A DNA stretch of 64,000 bases from Oscillospiraceae bacterium (GTDB lineage: Bacteria > Bacillota > Clostridia > Oscillospirales > Acutalibacteraceae): contig SVOJ01000003.1 of NCBI GenBank assembly GCA_015066385.1, forward strand, positions 181,028 through 245,027, written 5' to 3'. Every line of letters begins with the position of its first letter. Positions within the stretch are counted from its first letter, which is position 1. This document shows positions 1 to 7,264 of the stretch, one piece after another. The notes beneath the pieces are model-generated. The model worked only from the letters and a program-made list of their open reading frames with translations, was not told the origin of the DNA and made no database searches. A program made the translations under genes and the position numbers.

Positions 1-302
1 GCAGAAACATTGGAAGCAGCCATGGATGCTTCGGGCAAGCGGATTGCTTTTGAAACATCTTCTCCGTTGAGCAGAATATGTTGTTCACCGGCCTGATATG
101 CAAGTGCAATATGTGCATCATACAAAACGGATATTACTGCCCGGGCATCATCTGTCGGCAGATTGTGGCGCATGACATGCACGCCGATTGCACGGTACAT
201 AGCTCCCGTATCTACATAAACAAAACCGAGTTTTTCGGCAACCTTACGGGCAATGGTGCTTTTACCTGCCCCCGAAGGGCCGTCTATAGCAATATTGATC
301 AT
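1..302 (-). CDS. cmk: Cytidylate kinase, 3' part outside window
   Basis: The reverse strand encodes the first 100 residues of a (d)CMP kinase, which phosphorylates CMP and dCMP with ATP in pyrimidine nucleotide supply. The start [16 protein letters not shown] contains the P-loop GPSGAGKS at about residues 8-15, followed by the family signature [14 protein letters not shown]. The gene runs off the left edge of the window, so the C-terminal half is not seen. The ATG at 300-302 is preceded by AAGGAG, which overlaps the stop of the flavoprotein gene upstream, so the two are probably co-transcribed and translationally coupled. Identification rests on motifs and is firm. Confidence 0.93.
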   Translation of the reverse strand, partial: MINIAIDGPSGAGKSTIARKVAEKLGFVYVDTGAMYRAIGVHVMRHNLPTDDARAVISVLYDAHIALAYQAGEQHILLNGEDVSKAIRLPEASMAASNVS

Positions 303-315
303 TATTTGTTACTCC

Positions 316-1557
316 TTATTCGCTTGCAGCACTTGTGCCTGCAAGATTTCCGGTTGCAAATGCGATCTGCAGATTGAAACCGCCGGTGTAAGCATCCACA
401 TCCAACACTTCACCTGCAAAATACAAGCCATTCAGCAATTTGGATTCCATCGTTTTGGGGTTGACTTGTGCAACATTGACACCGCCTGTGGTGACAATGG
501 CTTCTTCAATCGGTCTTTTTCCGGTGACAGTCAACGGCAACGATTTTATGAGTGCTCCGAGTGCTTGACGGTCATCACGGGTGATCTGATTCACACGCAA
601 GTCAGAGGGAATTTCCGACAGACGAACAATAATCGGAATCAGACTCTTCGGCAATAATTTAGCCAACGCATTGGCCAACGCCTTGTTCGGCATTTCTGCA
701 AAATCGCGCAAAATGCGTGCGTCCAATTGTTCGTGAGAAAGAGCCGGTTTCAGGTCTATCAAAAGTTGATATCTGTCCTTTTTTATATCAGACAAATGCG
801 CCGAGGCACTGAGAACAATCGGCCCCGATACACCAAAATGTGTGAAGAGCATTTCACCGAAATCGGTATACACTTCATTGTATTTTTCAGCATCAAAAAC
901 TGTCAAGCGAACATTTTTCAAAGCAAGTCCCTGTGCTTCTTTGACCCAGTTCTCCTGTGTTTCAAGGGGTACCAAAGATGGTTTCGGATCAACGATATTA
1001 TGTCCTGCCTGCTTTGCAAGTGTGTATCCGTCCCCCGTAGAACCGGTCAGAGGATAAGACATGCCGCCGGTTGCGACTACGACAGCATCTGCCTGATATG
1101 TATTTCCGCTTTCACATTTGACACCTGCAACAAATCCGTCTTCTTGCAGTAACGCAACAACACGTTCTTCGTGTCGTTTAACACCGTTCTGTTTGCAGAA
1201 TTTATCCAATGCATCCACAACGTCAACGGCTTTGTCTGATTCGGGAAAAACGCGGTTTCCGCGTTCGATTTTCATCGACACACCCGCTGTTTCAAAAAAG
1301 TCGATCACATCATACGGCATCATTCTTGAAAAAGCGGAATACAAAAAACGACCGTTGGTCGGAATAAAATCCATCAGTTCATTCAACAACGTGCAGGCGT
1401 TGGTGACATTACAACGACCTTTGCCCGTTATCATCAGTTTTCTGCCGGGTCTGCTGTTTCGTTCCAGCAACAAAACCTGTGCACCGAGCGCAGCTGCCTG
1501 ACCGGCCGCCATCATACCAGCGGCACCCGCTCCGATAACAATTATCCGTCTGCTCAT
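316..1557 (-). CDS. BaiN/HI0933-family flavoprotein
   Basis: A 413-residue FAD-dependent oxidoreductase of the HI0933/BaiN group (also annotated as aminoacetone oxidase family). The N-terminal dinucleotide fold shows VIGAGAAG at residues 7-14, then the family signature GRKLMITGKGRCNVTN at about 38-53, VVATGGMSYPLTGSTGDGY near 161-179 and the C-terminal FAD contact GLYFAGEVLDVDAYTGGFN. Length is normal for the family. The physiological substrate is uncertain in most bacteria; the bile-acid role of BaiN should not be assumed here. It precedes cmk by 13 bases, an order common in Clostridia. The ATG at 1557 has AAAGGCGG upstream. Confidence 0.88.
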   Translation of the reverse strand: MSRRIIVIGAGAAGMMAAGQAAALGAQVLLLERNSRPGRKLMITGKGRCNVTNACTLLNELMDFIPTNGRFLYSAFSRMMPYDVIDFFETAGVSMKIERGNRVFPESDKAVDVVDALDKFCKQNGVKRHEERVVALLQEDGFVAGVKCESGNTYQADAVVVATGGMSYPLTGSTGDGYTLAKQAGHNIVDPKPSLVPLETQENWVKEAQGLALKNVRLTVFDAEKYNEVYTDFGEMLFTHFGVSGPIVLSASAHLSDIKKDRYQLLIDLKPALSHEQLDARILRDFAEMPNKALANALAKLLPKSLIPIIVRLSEIPSDLRVNQITRDDRQALGALIKSLPLTVTGKRPIEEAIVTTGGVNVAQVNPKTMESKLLNGLYFAGEVLDVDAYTGGFNLQIAFATGNLAGTSAASE

Positions 1558-1632
1558 AAAATTCCGCCTTTCGCATACATATTAAAATATTATACACACA
1601 TGCGTATCCAATTGCAAGTAAAATAACCGTAC

Positions 1633-1671
1633 AAAAAAAAGATTGCACCGGTTTTTTCCGTATGCAATCTT
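1633..1671 (-). terminator. Rho-independent terminator after mazF-like gene
   Basis: Read on the minus strand, a stem of AAGATTGCA and TGCAATCTT closed by an inner CGG/CCG pair is followed by eight T residues. It lies about 20 bases past the stop of the MazF-like gene and would end the spoIIIA-side transcript before the flavoprotein/cmk unit. Confidence 0.8.
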
Positions 1672-1690
1672 ACAAACATTATATTATTTT

Positions 1691-2035
1691 TTATTCAAGT
1701 CCGAAACTGACAAACAAAGCCTGATTGACACGATTCATATCCATGGTATCAAGGCAGCCCATGTGTTCACGCAAACGTCTTTTGTCAATTGTTCGCACCT
1801 GTTCAAGCAGAACAATGGAATCTTTCTGCAAACCGCAACCGTCAGCATTGACCTGAATATGAGTGGGAAGTTTTGTTTTATCTTTCTGACTTGTTATTGC
1901 CGCCGCAATCACGGTCGGACTGAATTTATTGCCGACATCGTTCTGCACAATCAAAACCGGACGGATTCCGCCCTGCTCCGATCCGACAACGGGGCTGAGA
2001 TCGGCATAATAGATATCTCCCCTTTTAACAGTCAT
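1691..2035 (-). CDS. MazF/PemK-type endoribonuclease toxin (EndoA-like)
   Basis: A 114-residue protein with the MazF/EndoA signature: KRGDIYYADLSPVVGSEQGG at the start, RPVLIVQND, SPTVIAAAITSQ, and the central PTHIQV strand. Family members cleave mRNA at short motifs and are held inactive by a small antitoxin. The start is taken as the ATG at 2033-2035 because AAGGAG lies 9 bases upstream; an in-frame ATG at 2041 is too close to it. The upstream gene is a DUF1292 protein, not a ribbon-helix-helix antitoxin, and none is visible nearby. In many Firmicutes this toxin is a chromosomal housekeeping gene, sometimes beside alr. Partner and target are unknown here. Confidence 0.88.
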   Translation of the reverse strand: MTVKRGDIYYADLSPVVGSEQGGIRPVLIVQNDVGNKFSPTVIAAAITSQKDKTKLPTHIQVNADGCGLQKDSIVLLEQVRTIDKRRLREHMGCLDTMDMNRVNQALFVSFGLE

Positions 2036-2115
2036 GTACATAAACTCCTTTTATTCTGAATCACAATCCTATTGTGTGCAGAACCGCAAGGAAATAAACA
2101 TACAAACACAAATAA

Positions 2116-2379
2116 TCAGTCTTCGTCAAAGATTTCTTCAAACGTAGCAGCAACCCGTTCAAAAAGTGCATCGTCATCAATGGATGAATATACTTCTTTT
2201 CCGTTTGTACCTTCCGTAAGGCGGAGCAGTACAATGCTTTCGTCATCTGTTTGCAGCAATGCCGCATATTCCGTCTGATCGATAACTGTCATTTCCAGAA
2301 ATTCAAAGACAGCACGATTTCCATACTTGTCAGCAAGAATAATATTGCCGTCTTTTTCACCGACTTTAATAAAATCCAT
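2116..2379 (-). CDS. DUF1292 family protein (YrzB-like)
   Basis: An 87-residue acidic protein matching the DUF1292 pattern: EKDGNIILADKYGNRAVFEFLEMTVIDQTEYAAL, VLLRLTEG and a tail of acidic residues ending in FEEIFDED. Members are widespread in Firmicutes and have no defined biochemical function. The start is the ATG at 2377-2379, which has GGAGGTG seven bases upstream; the longer frame begins before this site. It lies 53 bases after spoIIIAH and before the MazF-like gene on the same strand, so it may be read through from the sporulation operon. Confidence 0.75.
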   Translation of the reverse strand: MDFIKVGEKDGNIILADKYGNRAVFEFLEMTVIDQTEYAALLQTDDESIVLLRLTEGTNGKEVYSSIDDDALFERVAATFEEIFDED

Positions 2380-2432
2380 TATACAACACCTCCGCAACTA
2401 TTCTACTTCATTTTCACCGTTTGTCAAGTTTG

Positions 2433-2972
2433 TTATGCACCTGTAATGCGGATATTTTCAATGTTTTCACAATTCGCATAGACAATATCACTGATTGCAA
2501 GAACAGAATCATCATTCAGGATTTCTTCTTCCACAACAATTTCTACAGCAGTTTCATCAATCTTGCAAATGCAATTGCTGTTTACTTTTGCAGTAATCAG
2601 ACTTTCCACTTCGTTTTCAAGCAAAATAGACGAATTCAACGCACTCAATTCAAGCACGGCAGCAACAGCGGCTTCCGATGAAGGGTCACAGGAATCAATA
2701 ACAGTTTGTAAAGTTTCAACCGCCTCGTCACGTGCCGTGGTACGATCAAGTTTTGCAGCCGCAAAATATTCATCAGCACTTTGCTCTGCGGTATTATCAA
2801 CATATTCTGCCGCACCGAGAATCTCTTGCTGTGATGTTTCATTTACAGGCACATTTGCATCGTCAAGCAAATTATCGTTTCCGTTATAATACCAATTGAC
2901 AAAAACAGCAAGGCCAAGGGCAGCTACAAGGGTTGCCATAACAATTTGTTTTTTACCGATTATCATATTCAT
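2433..2972 (-). CDS. spoIIIAH: Stage III sporulation protein AH
   Basis: A 179-residue type II membrane protein. Residues 7-29 form the single membrane segment (KKQIVMATLVAALGLAVFVNWYY); the rest lies in the intermembrane space and carries a SpoIIIAH/EscJ-like ring-building domain from about residue 75. In the family, SpoIIIAH on the mother-cell side binds SpoIIQ in the forespore and forms the channel that feeds the engulfed forespore. It is the last gene of the spoIIIA operon, 16 bases after spoIIIAG, and has a good GGAGG site upstream of its ATG. The linker (residues 30-70) is rich in Asn, Glu and Ala, as usual. Confidence 0.9.
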   Translation of the reverse strand: MNMIIGKKQIVMATLVAALGLAVFVNWYYNGNDNLLDDANVPVNETSQQEILGAAEYVDNTAEQSADEYFAAAKLDRTTARDEAVETLQTVIDSCDPSSEAAVAAVLELSALNSSILLENEVESLITAKVNSNCICKIDETAVEIVVEEEILNDDSVLAISDIVYANCENIENIRITGA

Positions 2973-2988
2973 GATAAATTCCTCCGTA

Positions 2989-3516
2989 TTAACTGTTTAT
3001 TTTTTTTTCAGAATACTGCGAAACATAGACTCTGTTAGCGGTTATCCCCAATGAAGCCGTAAGTAATGACGTCACTTCATTTCTCACTTTTGCGCTCGCA
3101 CCACCCTCACAAGTAACAGCAACTCCGCGGATCTGCGGTGCACGGATACGGATCGGCAATCCACCCTCGCTGCCGTCTGCATTTTCAACAACAACATATT
3201 CCAAGGAACTTTCATCGCTGTCGGTATCCGTATTTGCTGCATAAGAAGTTTCCTCAAGCAAATCAAACATAATACAGACTTTTGTTTTTCCGACACCGTC
3301 CACCGTTTCCAGAAAATCCTCCAATTTACATTCAAGTTCTTTTTCCAATGCATACACTTCTTTTGTTGTATCTTTTGTTTTTTCCGACGATGTTGCGAAC
3401 AAATCACCGCTGCACAAAAGCAATAAAACAAAAATAGCCCCAAGCAAAATGTACATTTGTTTTTTGTTGTTTTTATACATTGCCGCCAAAATGTCTTTCA
3501 CCTTATGATTCTTCAT
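2989..3516 (-). CDS. spoIIIAG: Stage III sporulation protein AG
   Basis: A 175-residue protein with one membrane segment at about residues 20-42 and an extracytoplasmic ring-building domain. The conserved patch VDGVGKTKVCIMFDLLEETSYA, the stretch YVVVENADGSEGGLPIRIRAPQIRGVAVTCEGGASAKVRNEVTSLLTASLGITANRVYV and the short tail are typical. In Bacillus the homologue forms a large ring across the intermembrane space and is essential for late forespore gene expression. The ATG at 3516 overlaps the end of spoIIIAF by 14 bases and follows GAGGTG. Confidence 0.92.
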   Translation of the reverse strand: MKNHKVKDILAAMYKNNKKQMYILLGAIFVLLLLCSGDLFATSSEKTKDTTKEVYALEKELECKLEDFLETVDGVGKTKVCIMFDLLEETSYAANTDTDSDESSLEYVVVENADGSEGGLPIRIRAPQIRGVAVTCEGGASAKVRNEVTSLLTASLGITANRVYVSQYSEKKINS

Positions 3517-3997
3517 TTTTCACCTCTTGCTCAATGACAATTTCACAGGTAGGAAAAAAACTTTCCAATGCCTTTTGCAATTCTGACATATTATTGGTTT
3601 CAGAAAAAAGGATGATTCGAATCTGTTTTATATGTATGCACATGTCGGACAGAATATCCGTGTCCGTTTCTATTTTATGCGGACCGTCGTAATATGCGGC
3701 AAGAACGGATGCAGCCTGTGCGCAAACAACATGTTCCGTTTCATCTTTCAAAAGGTCAATACTGCCCGTTACCTGCTCAGCTATTCTTTTCTCATCAATC
3801 AAAAAAAACGTACTGAGCGATTCATCTGAAATAAAATCCGAATAACATAACGGCAGAAAGATGAGTAACAGCAAAACAAAACGCAGTACGGTTTTTACAG
3901 TTTCTGAAATACGATCACGCGGCAGCAATAAGTACAGTACTGTACTTATCATTGTAAAAGCACAGATACTGAGCAACCATTCTTTTAAAGTTTCCAC
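3503..3997 (-). CDS. spoIIIAF: Stage III sporulation protein AF
   Basis: A 164-residue protein starting METLKEWLLSICAFTMISTVLYLLLP with two N-terminal membrane segments (about 7-25 and 35-53) and a soluble C-terminal domain, the SpoIIIAF pattern. The start codon is GTG (3995-3997), directly after the spoIIIAE stop, with GGGGT as a weak ribosome binding site formed by the end of spoIIIAE. Its 3' end overlaps spoIIIAG. Family assignment is from position in the operon, topology and the N-terminal WLLSI motif; sequence conservation in this subunit is low. Confidence 0.87.
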   Translation of the reverse strand: METLKEWLLSICAFTMISTVLYLLLPRDRISETVKTVLRFVLLLLIFLPLCYSDFISDESLSTFFLIDEKRIAEQVTGSIDLLKDETEHVVCAQAASVLAAYYDGPHKIETDTDILSDMCIHIKQIRIILFSETNNMSELQKALESFFPTCEIVIEQEVKNEES

Positions 3998-4001
3998 AGT
4001 T

Positions 4002-5099
4002 TTACCCCATCCCGGATATAATTGTCAGCAGTGAAACGGCAATAATGTATAAAAATGACTGAAAAATCACAACCGCTCCCATAATTGTAAATAAACTTTC
4101 AAATGCAGATATCAACTTGCAATCTGCATCTCTGCCGAGTAAACCTGCCGCGGAATTGAGTATTTTCAACGTAATATTCCACATCAGCAATTCAATCAGT
4201 GTCGGTAAATTTATAAAAATCAAAATAAGGATTGCACAAACACCGACCGTGGACTTCAGCAGAGAAATACCACTGATAACGGAATTCAAAGCATCTGCCA
4301 AAGCGCCGCCAACAACAGGAACTGCATTGCCCACAATAAACTTCACCCCTTTGACCGTAACCGTATCTGCACAGCCGGCAATGACGGATTTGACAGAAAG
4401 CAATGCAGAAAACAAGGCGGCTGAAAATGAAAGAAGCATTGTATAGCCTTTTTTGATCAATTCTGCAATTTTATCTGTATTCACAAACGATGACATTGCA
4501 CCGCAAACAGATAAAGAGGTATAAACTGCGCAAATTGACGGCAAACTTGTCCGAAACACTGATGTCAAAATCTGCGCCGAAGAAAAGCAAAACCCCTGAA
4601 AACAGACGGCAAGTGTCGGTTTTCCTGCGGCAGTCACAATCCCGGCAAGAACGGGAATCAGCACTTTTGTGAAATCATTCGTACTGACACAAACACTCAC
4701 GACATCAGAAATACAAGCAGTAATGGGAACAAAAAGTGTAAAAGTCAACAGAACCGTACCGATTGTCGAAATAATATCACCAACGGAATCATCCGATGCA
4801 GTCAATGCTTGTATAATTGTAATTCCTGTCAGTAAAATAAAAGCGGATAAAACCGATTTCAACGGTTGTTTCATTTCATTGCGACAAAGTGACAGAAACT
4901 GCTGTACAACATTTCTGAAATTCAGGTTTAAAATTTCATCGTATGAGCCGTTTTCAAGCCCGAATGATTCAAGCAGTCGTTGCACATCGGAATCTGTATT
5001 GTCATACATATAGCCGTAATACTGTTCGGCAGATTGCGATGCATGAGCAGGTATGGAAAAACAGATAAAAATGAAAAGAATAATAAAAATTTTTTTCAT
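4002..5099 (-). CDS. spoIIIAE: Stage III sporulation protein AE
   Basis: A 365-residue polytopic membrane protein with a cleavable-type signal peptide (MKKIFIILFIFICFSIPAHAS) and six to eight further membrane segments. Conserved family stretches include LLSFSAALFSALLSVKSVIAGCADTVTVKGVKFIVGNAVPVVGGALADALNSV, and the C-terminal run ILLTIISGMG. SpoIIIAE is a core membrane component of the feeding-tube apparatus. The ATG overlaps the TGA of spoIIIAD (ATGA), indicating translational coupling. The length is close to the Bacillus protein. Confidence 0.92.
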   Translation of the reverse strand: MKKIFIILFIFICFSIPAHASQSAEQYYGYMYDNTDSDVQRLLESFGLENGSYDEILNLNFRNVVQQFLSLCRNEMKQPLKSVLSAFILLTGITIIQALTASDDSVGDIISTIGTVLLTFTLFVPITACISDVVSVCVSTNDFTKVLIPVLAGIVTAAGKPTLAVCFQGFCFSSAQILTSVFRTSLPSICAVYTSLSVCGAMSSFVNTDKIAELIKKGYTMLLSFSAALFSALLSVKSVIAGCADTVTVKGVKFIVGNAVPVVGGALADALNSVISGISLLKSTVGVCAILILIFINLPTLIELLMWNITLKILNSAAGLLGRDADCKLISAFESLFTIMGAVVIFQSFLYIIAVSLLTIISGMG

Positions 5100-5488
5100 A
5101 ACAAATTCTCCACAATTGCAGACAGTAAACCGTATAATTCCTTGAATGCGGGGGCTGCATTGATAAGAATGAGCACTTTGGCGGCAAGTTCAAATTTTAC
5201 GGCGAGTGCTTGTTCTCCCGCATCCTTGCAAAGTTCGCAAATAAGACGTGAAATAATGGCAATACCACTTATTTTGATCAACAATTTCGTGAAGTCAAAC
5301 TCCGATTTCACCGAATCGGTCAGATGTGCAAATATATCAAGCAGATTCTCAAGATACGGAAATACAAACAGCAACAAGCCTGCCGTTGCGCAAATTTCCA
5401 GAACAAAGGCAAAATCTGCCCTGTCTTTTTTTAATAACACAAATCCCAAAGCGGCAATCAATGCCATTCCTGCAATTTTCAGAATCAC
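5096..5488 (-). CDS. spoIIIAD: Stage III sporulation protein AD
   Basis: A 130-residue membrane protein with about four hydrophobic segments. The phrases DFAFVLEICATAGLLLFVFPYLENLLD, TKLLIKISGIAIISRLICELCKDAGEQALAVKFELAAKVLILINAAPAF are characteristic of SpoIIIAD. The start codon is GTG at 5486-5488 and overlaps the spoIIIAC stop (GTGA). The 3' end overlaps spoIIIAE. It acts with SpoIIIAC in the mother-cell membrane part of the channel. Confidence 0.92.
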   Translation of the reverse strand: MILKIAGMALIAALGFVLLKKDRADFAFVLEICATAGLLLFVFPYLENLLDIFAHLTDSVKSEFDFTKLLIKISGIAIISRLICELCKDAGEQALAVKFELAAKVLILINAAPAFKELYGLLSAIVENLL

Positions 5489-5679
5489 AGATCAAACACC
5501 GACCTTATGTATGAAAACAAAGTGGATACATACGGCAGAATCATCATCAGTGCAATAATAAGTCCCGCAATTGTGGTAATCATGGTATATTCTTCCCTGC
5601 CGCTCCGGGATAAAATCTGATTAAGAACGGCGACGATGATACCGAGAGCTGCAATTTTAAAGATAACATCAATTTCCAT
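5485..5679 (-). CDS. spoIIIAC: Stage III sporulation protein AC
   Basis: A 64-residue protein with two membrane helices (about 5-22 and 32-50), beginning MEIDVIFKIAALGIIVAVLNQILSRSGREEYTM, an almost canonical SpoIIIAC sequence. The charged loop SRSGREEY between the helices is conserved. The ribosome binding site AGGAG lies 11 bases before the ATG. Its stop codon overlaps the GTG start of spoIIIAD. Confidence 0.94.
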   Translation of the reverse strand: MEIDVIFKIAALGIIVAVLNQILSRSGREEYTMITTIAGLIIALMMILPYVSTLFSYIRSVFDL

Positions 5680-5716
5680 TTATTTATAACTCCTGTAGAA
5701 AAATTCATTGTCTTTT

Positions 5717-6217
5717 TTAATACAGCAAAACAAATATAAATGCACCGAAAAGCAGACTGCCCGACAGATACAACTTTCCGTTTTTTGCAAGATTCATTTT
5801 TCTTTCACTGATCGCTTTTTCACTGAATTGTGCAAAGCGGTTGCATAGGCGAATTTGTTCCTCTATTGAACCAAGTCCGAATGAATCTGCAAACGATAAA
5901 AATTCTTCTTTCTCTGTTGCTGACAATAAATCAATTCCGGCAACTTCCAATCCATTGATCCAGGATTCCGAAAAAGTCGCACCTGACAGAAGATTTTCAG
6001 AAACACGCAGGCAAAAAGCGGGAAAAACATTTCTGTCACACAGCGCACGAAACAAAACAACTGCATCCGGTGCACTGCCGCTGAGTATAAAATTGATCTG
6101 CTCATTTACTTGTTTTAAGTTTTTTAAAAGTTCTATGGCTTTGTATATTTTAACAAAACGCAACATAGCCAAAACACATGGAAAACAACAGCAAGCAATC
6201 AACATCAGATTCCGCAA
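5717..6217 (-). CDS. spoIIIAB: Stage III sporulation protein AB
   Basis: A 166-residue protein related to the GspF/TadC fold of type II secretion inner-membrane proteins. It has an N-terminal hydrophobic segment and a C-terminal one (GKLYLSGSLLFGAFIFVLLY), with the family tract SFADSFGLGSIEEQIRLCNRFAQFSEKAISERK between them. The reading frame opens at TTG (6215-6217), which has GGAG 8 bases upstream; the first in-frame ATG is at 6205. The TTG start makes the gene overlap spoIIIAA by 13 bases. Confidence 0.88.
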   Translation of the reverse strand: MRNLMLIACCCFPCVLAMLRFVKIYKAIELLKNLKQVNEQINFILSGSAPDAVVLFRALCDRNVFPAFCLRVSENLLSGATFSESWINGLEVAGIDLLSATEKEEFLSFADSFGLGSIEEQIRLCNRFAQFSEKAISERKMNLAKNGKLYLSGSLLFGAFIFVLLY

Positions 6218-7131
6218 TGAATCATCTCCGTTTTGTCAACAATCTCCGCTATTCTGCCGGGTGAAGAGTGCGGGTCAAGAAAAATAAACCGATCAAAAAC
6301 CTGTTTTTCATAGAGTCGGATAAAACAATCTCTGCGAAAAAGTTCCTCCCGAACAGCGGCATGCATTGAACAAATAAATTTTACACCACTGTTCAGACTG
6401 TCAAGTATTGCAGCCGCTTCTGCAAACGTACCAATCTCATCACAGACAATCACCTGCGGGGCACATAAACGCAATGCCGCATTGATCCCTTTTTCTTTTT
6501 TGATACCTGATAAAACATCAGCACATGGTGATCGGATCAATCCATCCGGAAAAATTTCATTGCGTTCATCAACCACACTTACCCGATAATATCGTCCGTA
6601 TGTTCCGCCTGCAAGATTTTCCGCAATGCATCTGAGCATAGTTGTTTTGCCGCTTGCCGGCGGGCCTGCCAATAACACCGAACAAAGCATGTCCGAATCA
6701 AACAAAAAATCAGTATCTGCTTTTATGAGTCGCCCGATACGAATGCGAACAGCGGTTATGGCAGAAAGATCAGCCGGGGCACCATGCATGGTTCCGAGTG
6801 TGCCGATTATTGCCATACGACATCCGTTGCCGAGACTGATGTATCCGTTCATCAATTCATTTCTGTGCGCATACACCGAAAATCCGCAAGCGCGCAAAAC
6901 CGCCTCCCGAACCTCAGTAAAAGAGACCACATGCATATCAGACGGACAATTCTGCACACATTTACCTTGCGGGGTAACAAAATAAGTGCCGTCCGTGCAA
7001 ACAAGATACAAAGCAGTCTGCGCACGCAAAACAATTTCCATTGTTTTCATTTTTATTTCTTTTTCAACATTCTGTAAAACTGTTTCGGTCTGCTTATGCA
7101 AGTATCTGCAAACCCCATTAAATGCCTGCAT
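6205..7131 (-). CDS. spoIIIAA: Stage III sporulation protein AA, secretion-type ATPase
   Basis: A 308-residue RecA-fold ATPase related to type II secretion/type IV pilus motors. It shows the Walker A motif GPPASGKTT at about residues 156-164, VSVVDERNEI at 184-193 and the Walker B region VIVCDEIG at 227-234. It is thought to energise or assemble the mother-cell channel. The frame is open 60 bases further upstream, but the ATG at 7129-7131 is preferred because it follows GGCGG by 9 bases and a SigE-like promoter lies inside the longer version. It is the first gene of the eight-gene operon. Confidence 0.92.
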   Translation of the reverse strand: MQAFNGVCRYLHKQTETVLQNVEKEIKMKTMEIVLRAQTALYLVCTDGTYFVTPQGKCVQNCPSDMHVVSFTEVREAVLRACGFSVYAHRNELMNGYISLGNGCRMAIIGTLGTMHGAPADLSAITAVRIRIGRLIKADTDFLFDSDMLCSVLLAGPPASGKTTMLRCIAENLAGGTYGRYYRVSVVDERNEIFPDGLIRSPCADVLSGIKKEKGINAALRLCAPQVIVCDEIGTFAEAAAILDSLNSGVKFICSMHAAVREELFRRDCFIRLYEKQVFDRFIFLDPHSSPGRIAEIVDKTEMIHCGI

Positions 7132-7160
7132 TTTTTTGCACCGCCTCTCTTTATGTTCCA

Positions 7161-7189
7161 TGTATATGGTTGCCTGTCCCGGATTATGC
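7161..7189 (-). promoter_or_regulatory. Candidate SigE promoter of spoIIIA operon
   Basis: On the minus strand GCATAAT (7183-7189) and CATATACA (7161-7168) are separated by 14 bases. The first matches the Bacillus SigE -35 consensus KMATATT at 6 of 7 positions and the second partly matches the -10 consensus CATACANT. Transcription would start near 7153, about 20 bases before the chosen spoIIIAA ATG. The spoIIIA operon is SigE-controlled in Bacillus. Confidence 0.5.
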
Positions 7190-7264
7190 AAAAAAAGATT
7201 GCAAACAACATAAACTTATGTTATATTTATTATAATTATCTTATAATGTTAAGGAGTCGTTTCT

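Noticed and set aside
7231..7247. TATAAT elements before the YfhO-type gene
   Set aside because: Two good -10 matches exist, but neither has a convincing -35 element at 16-18 bases, so no promoter was called.
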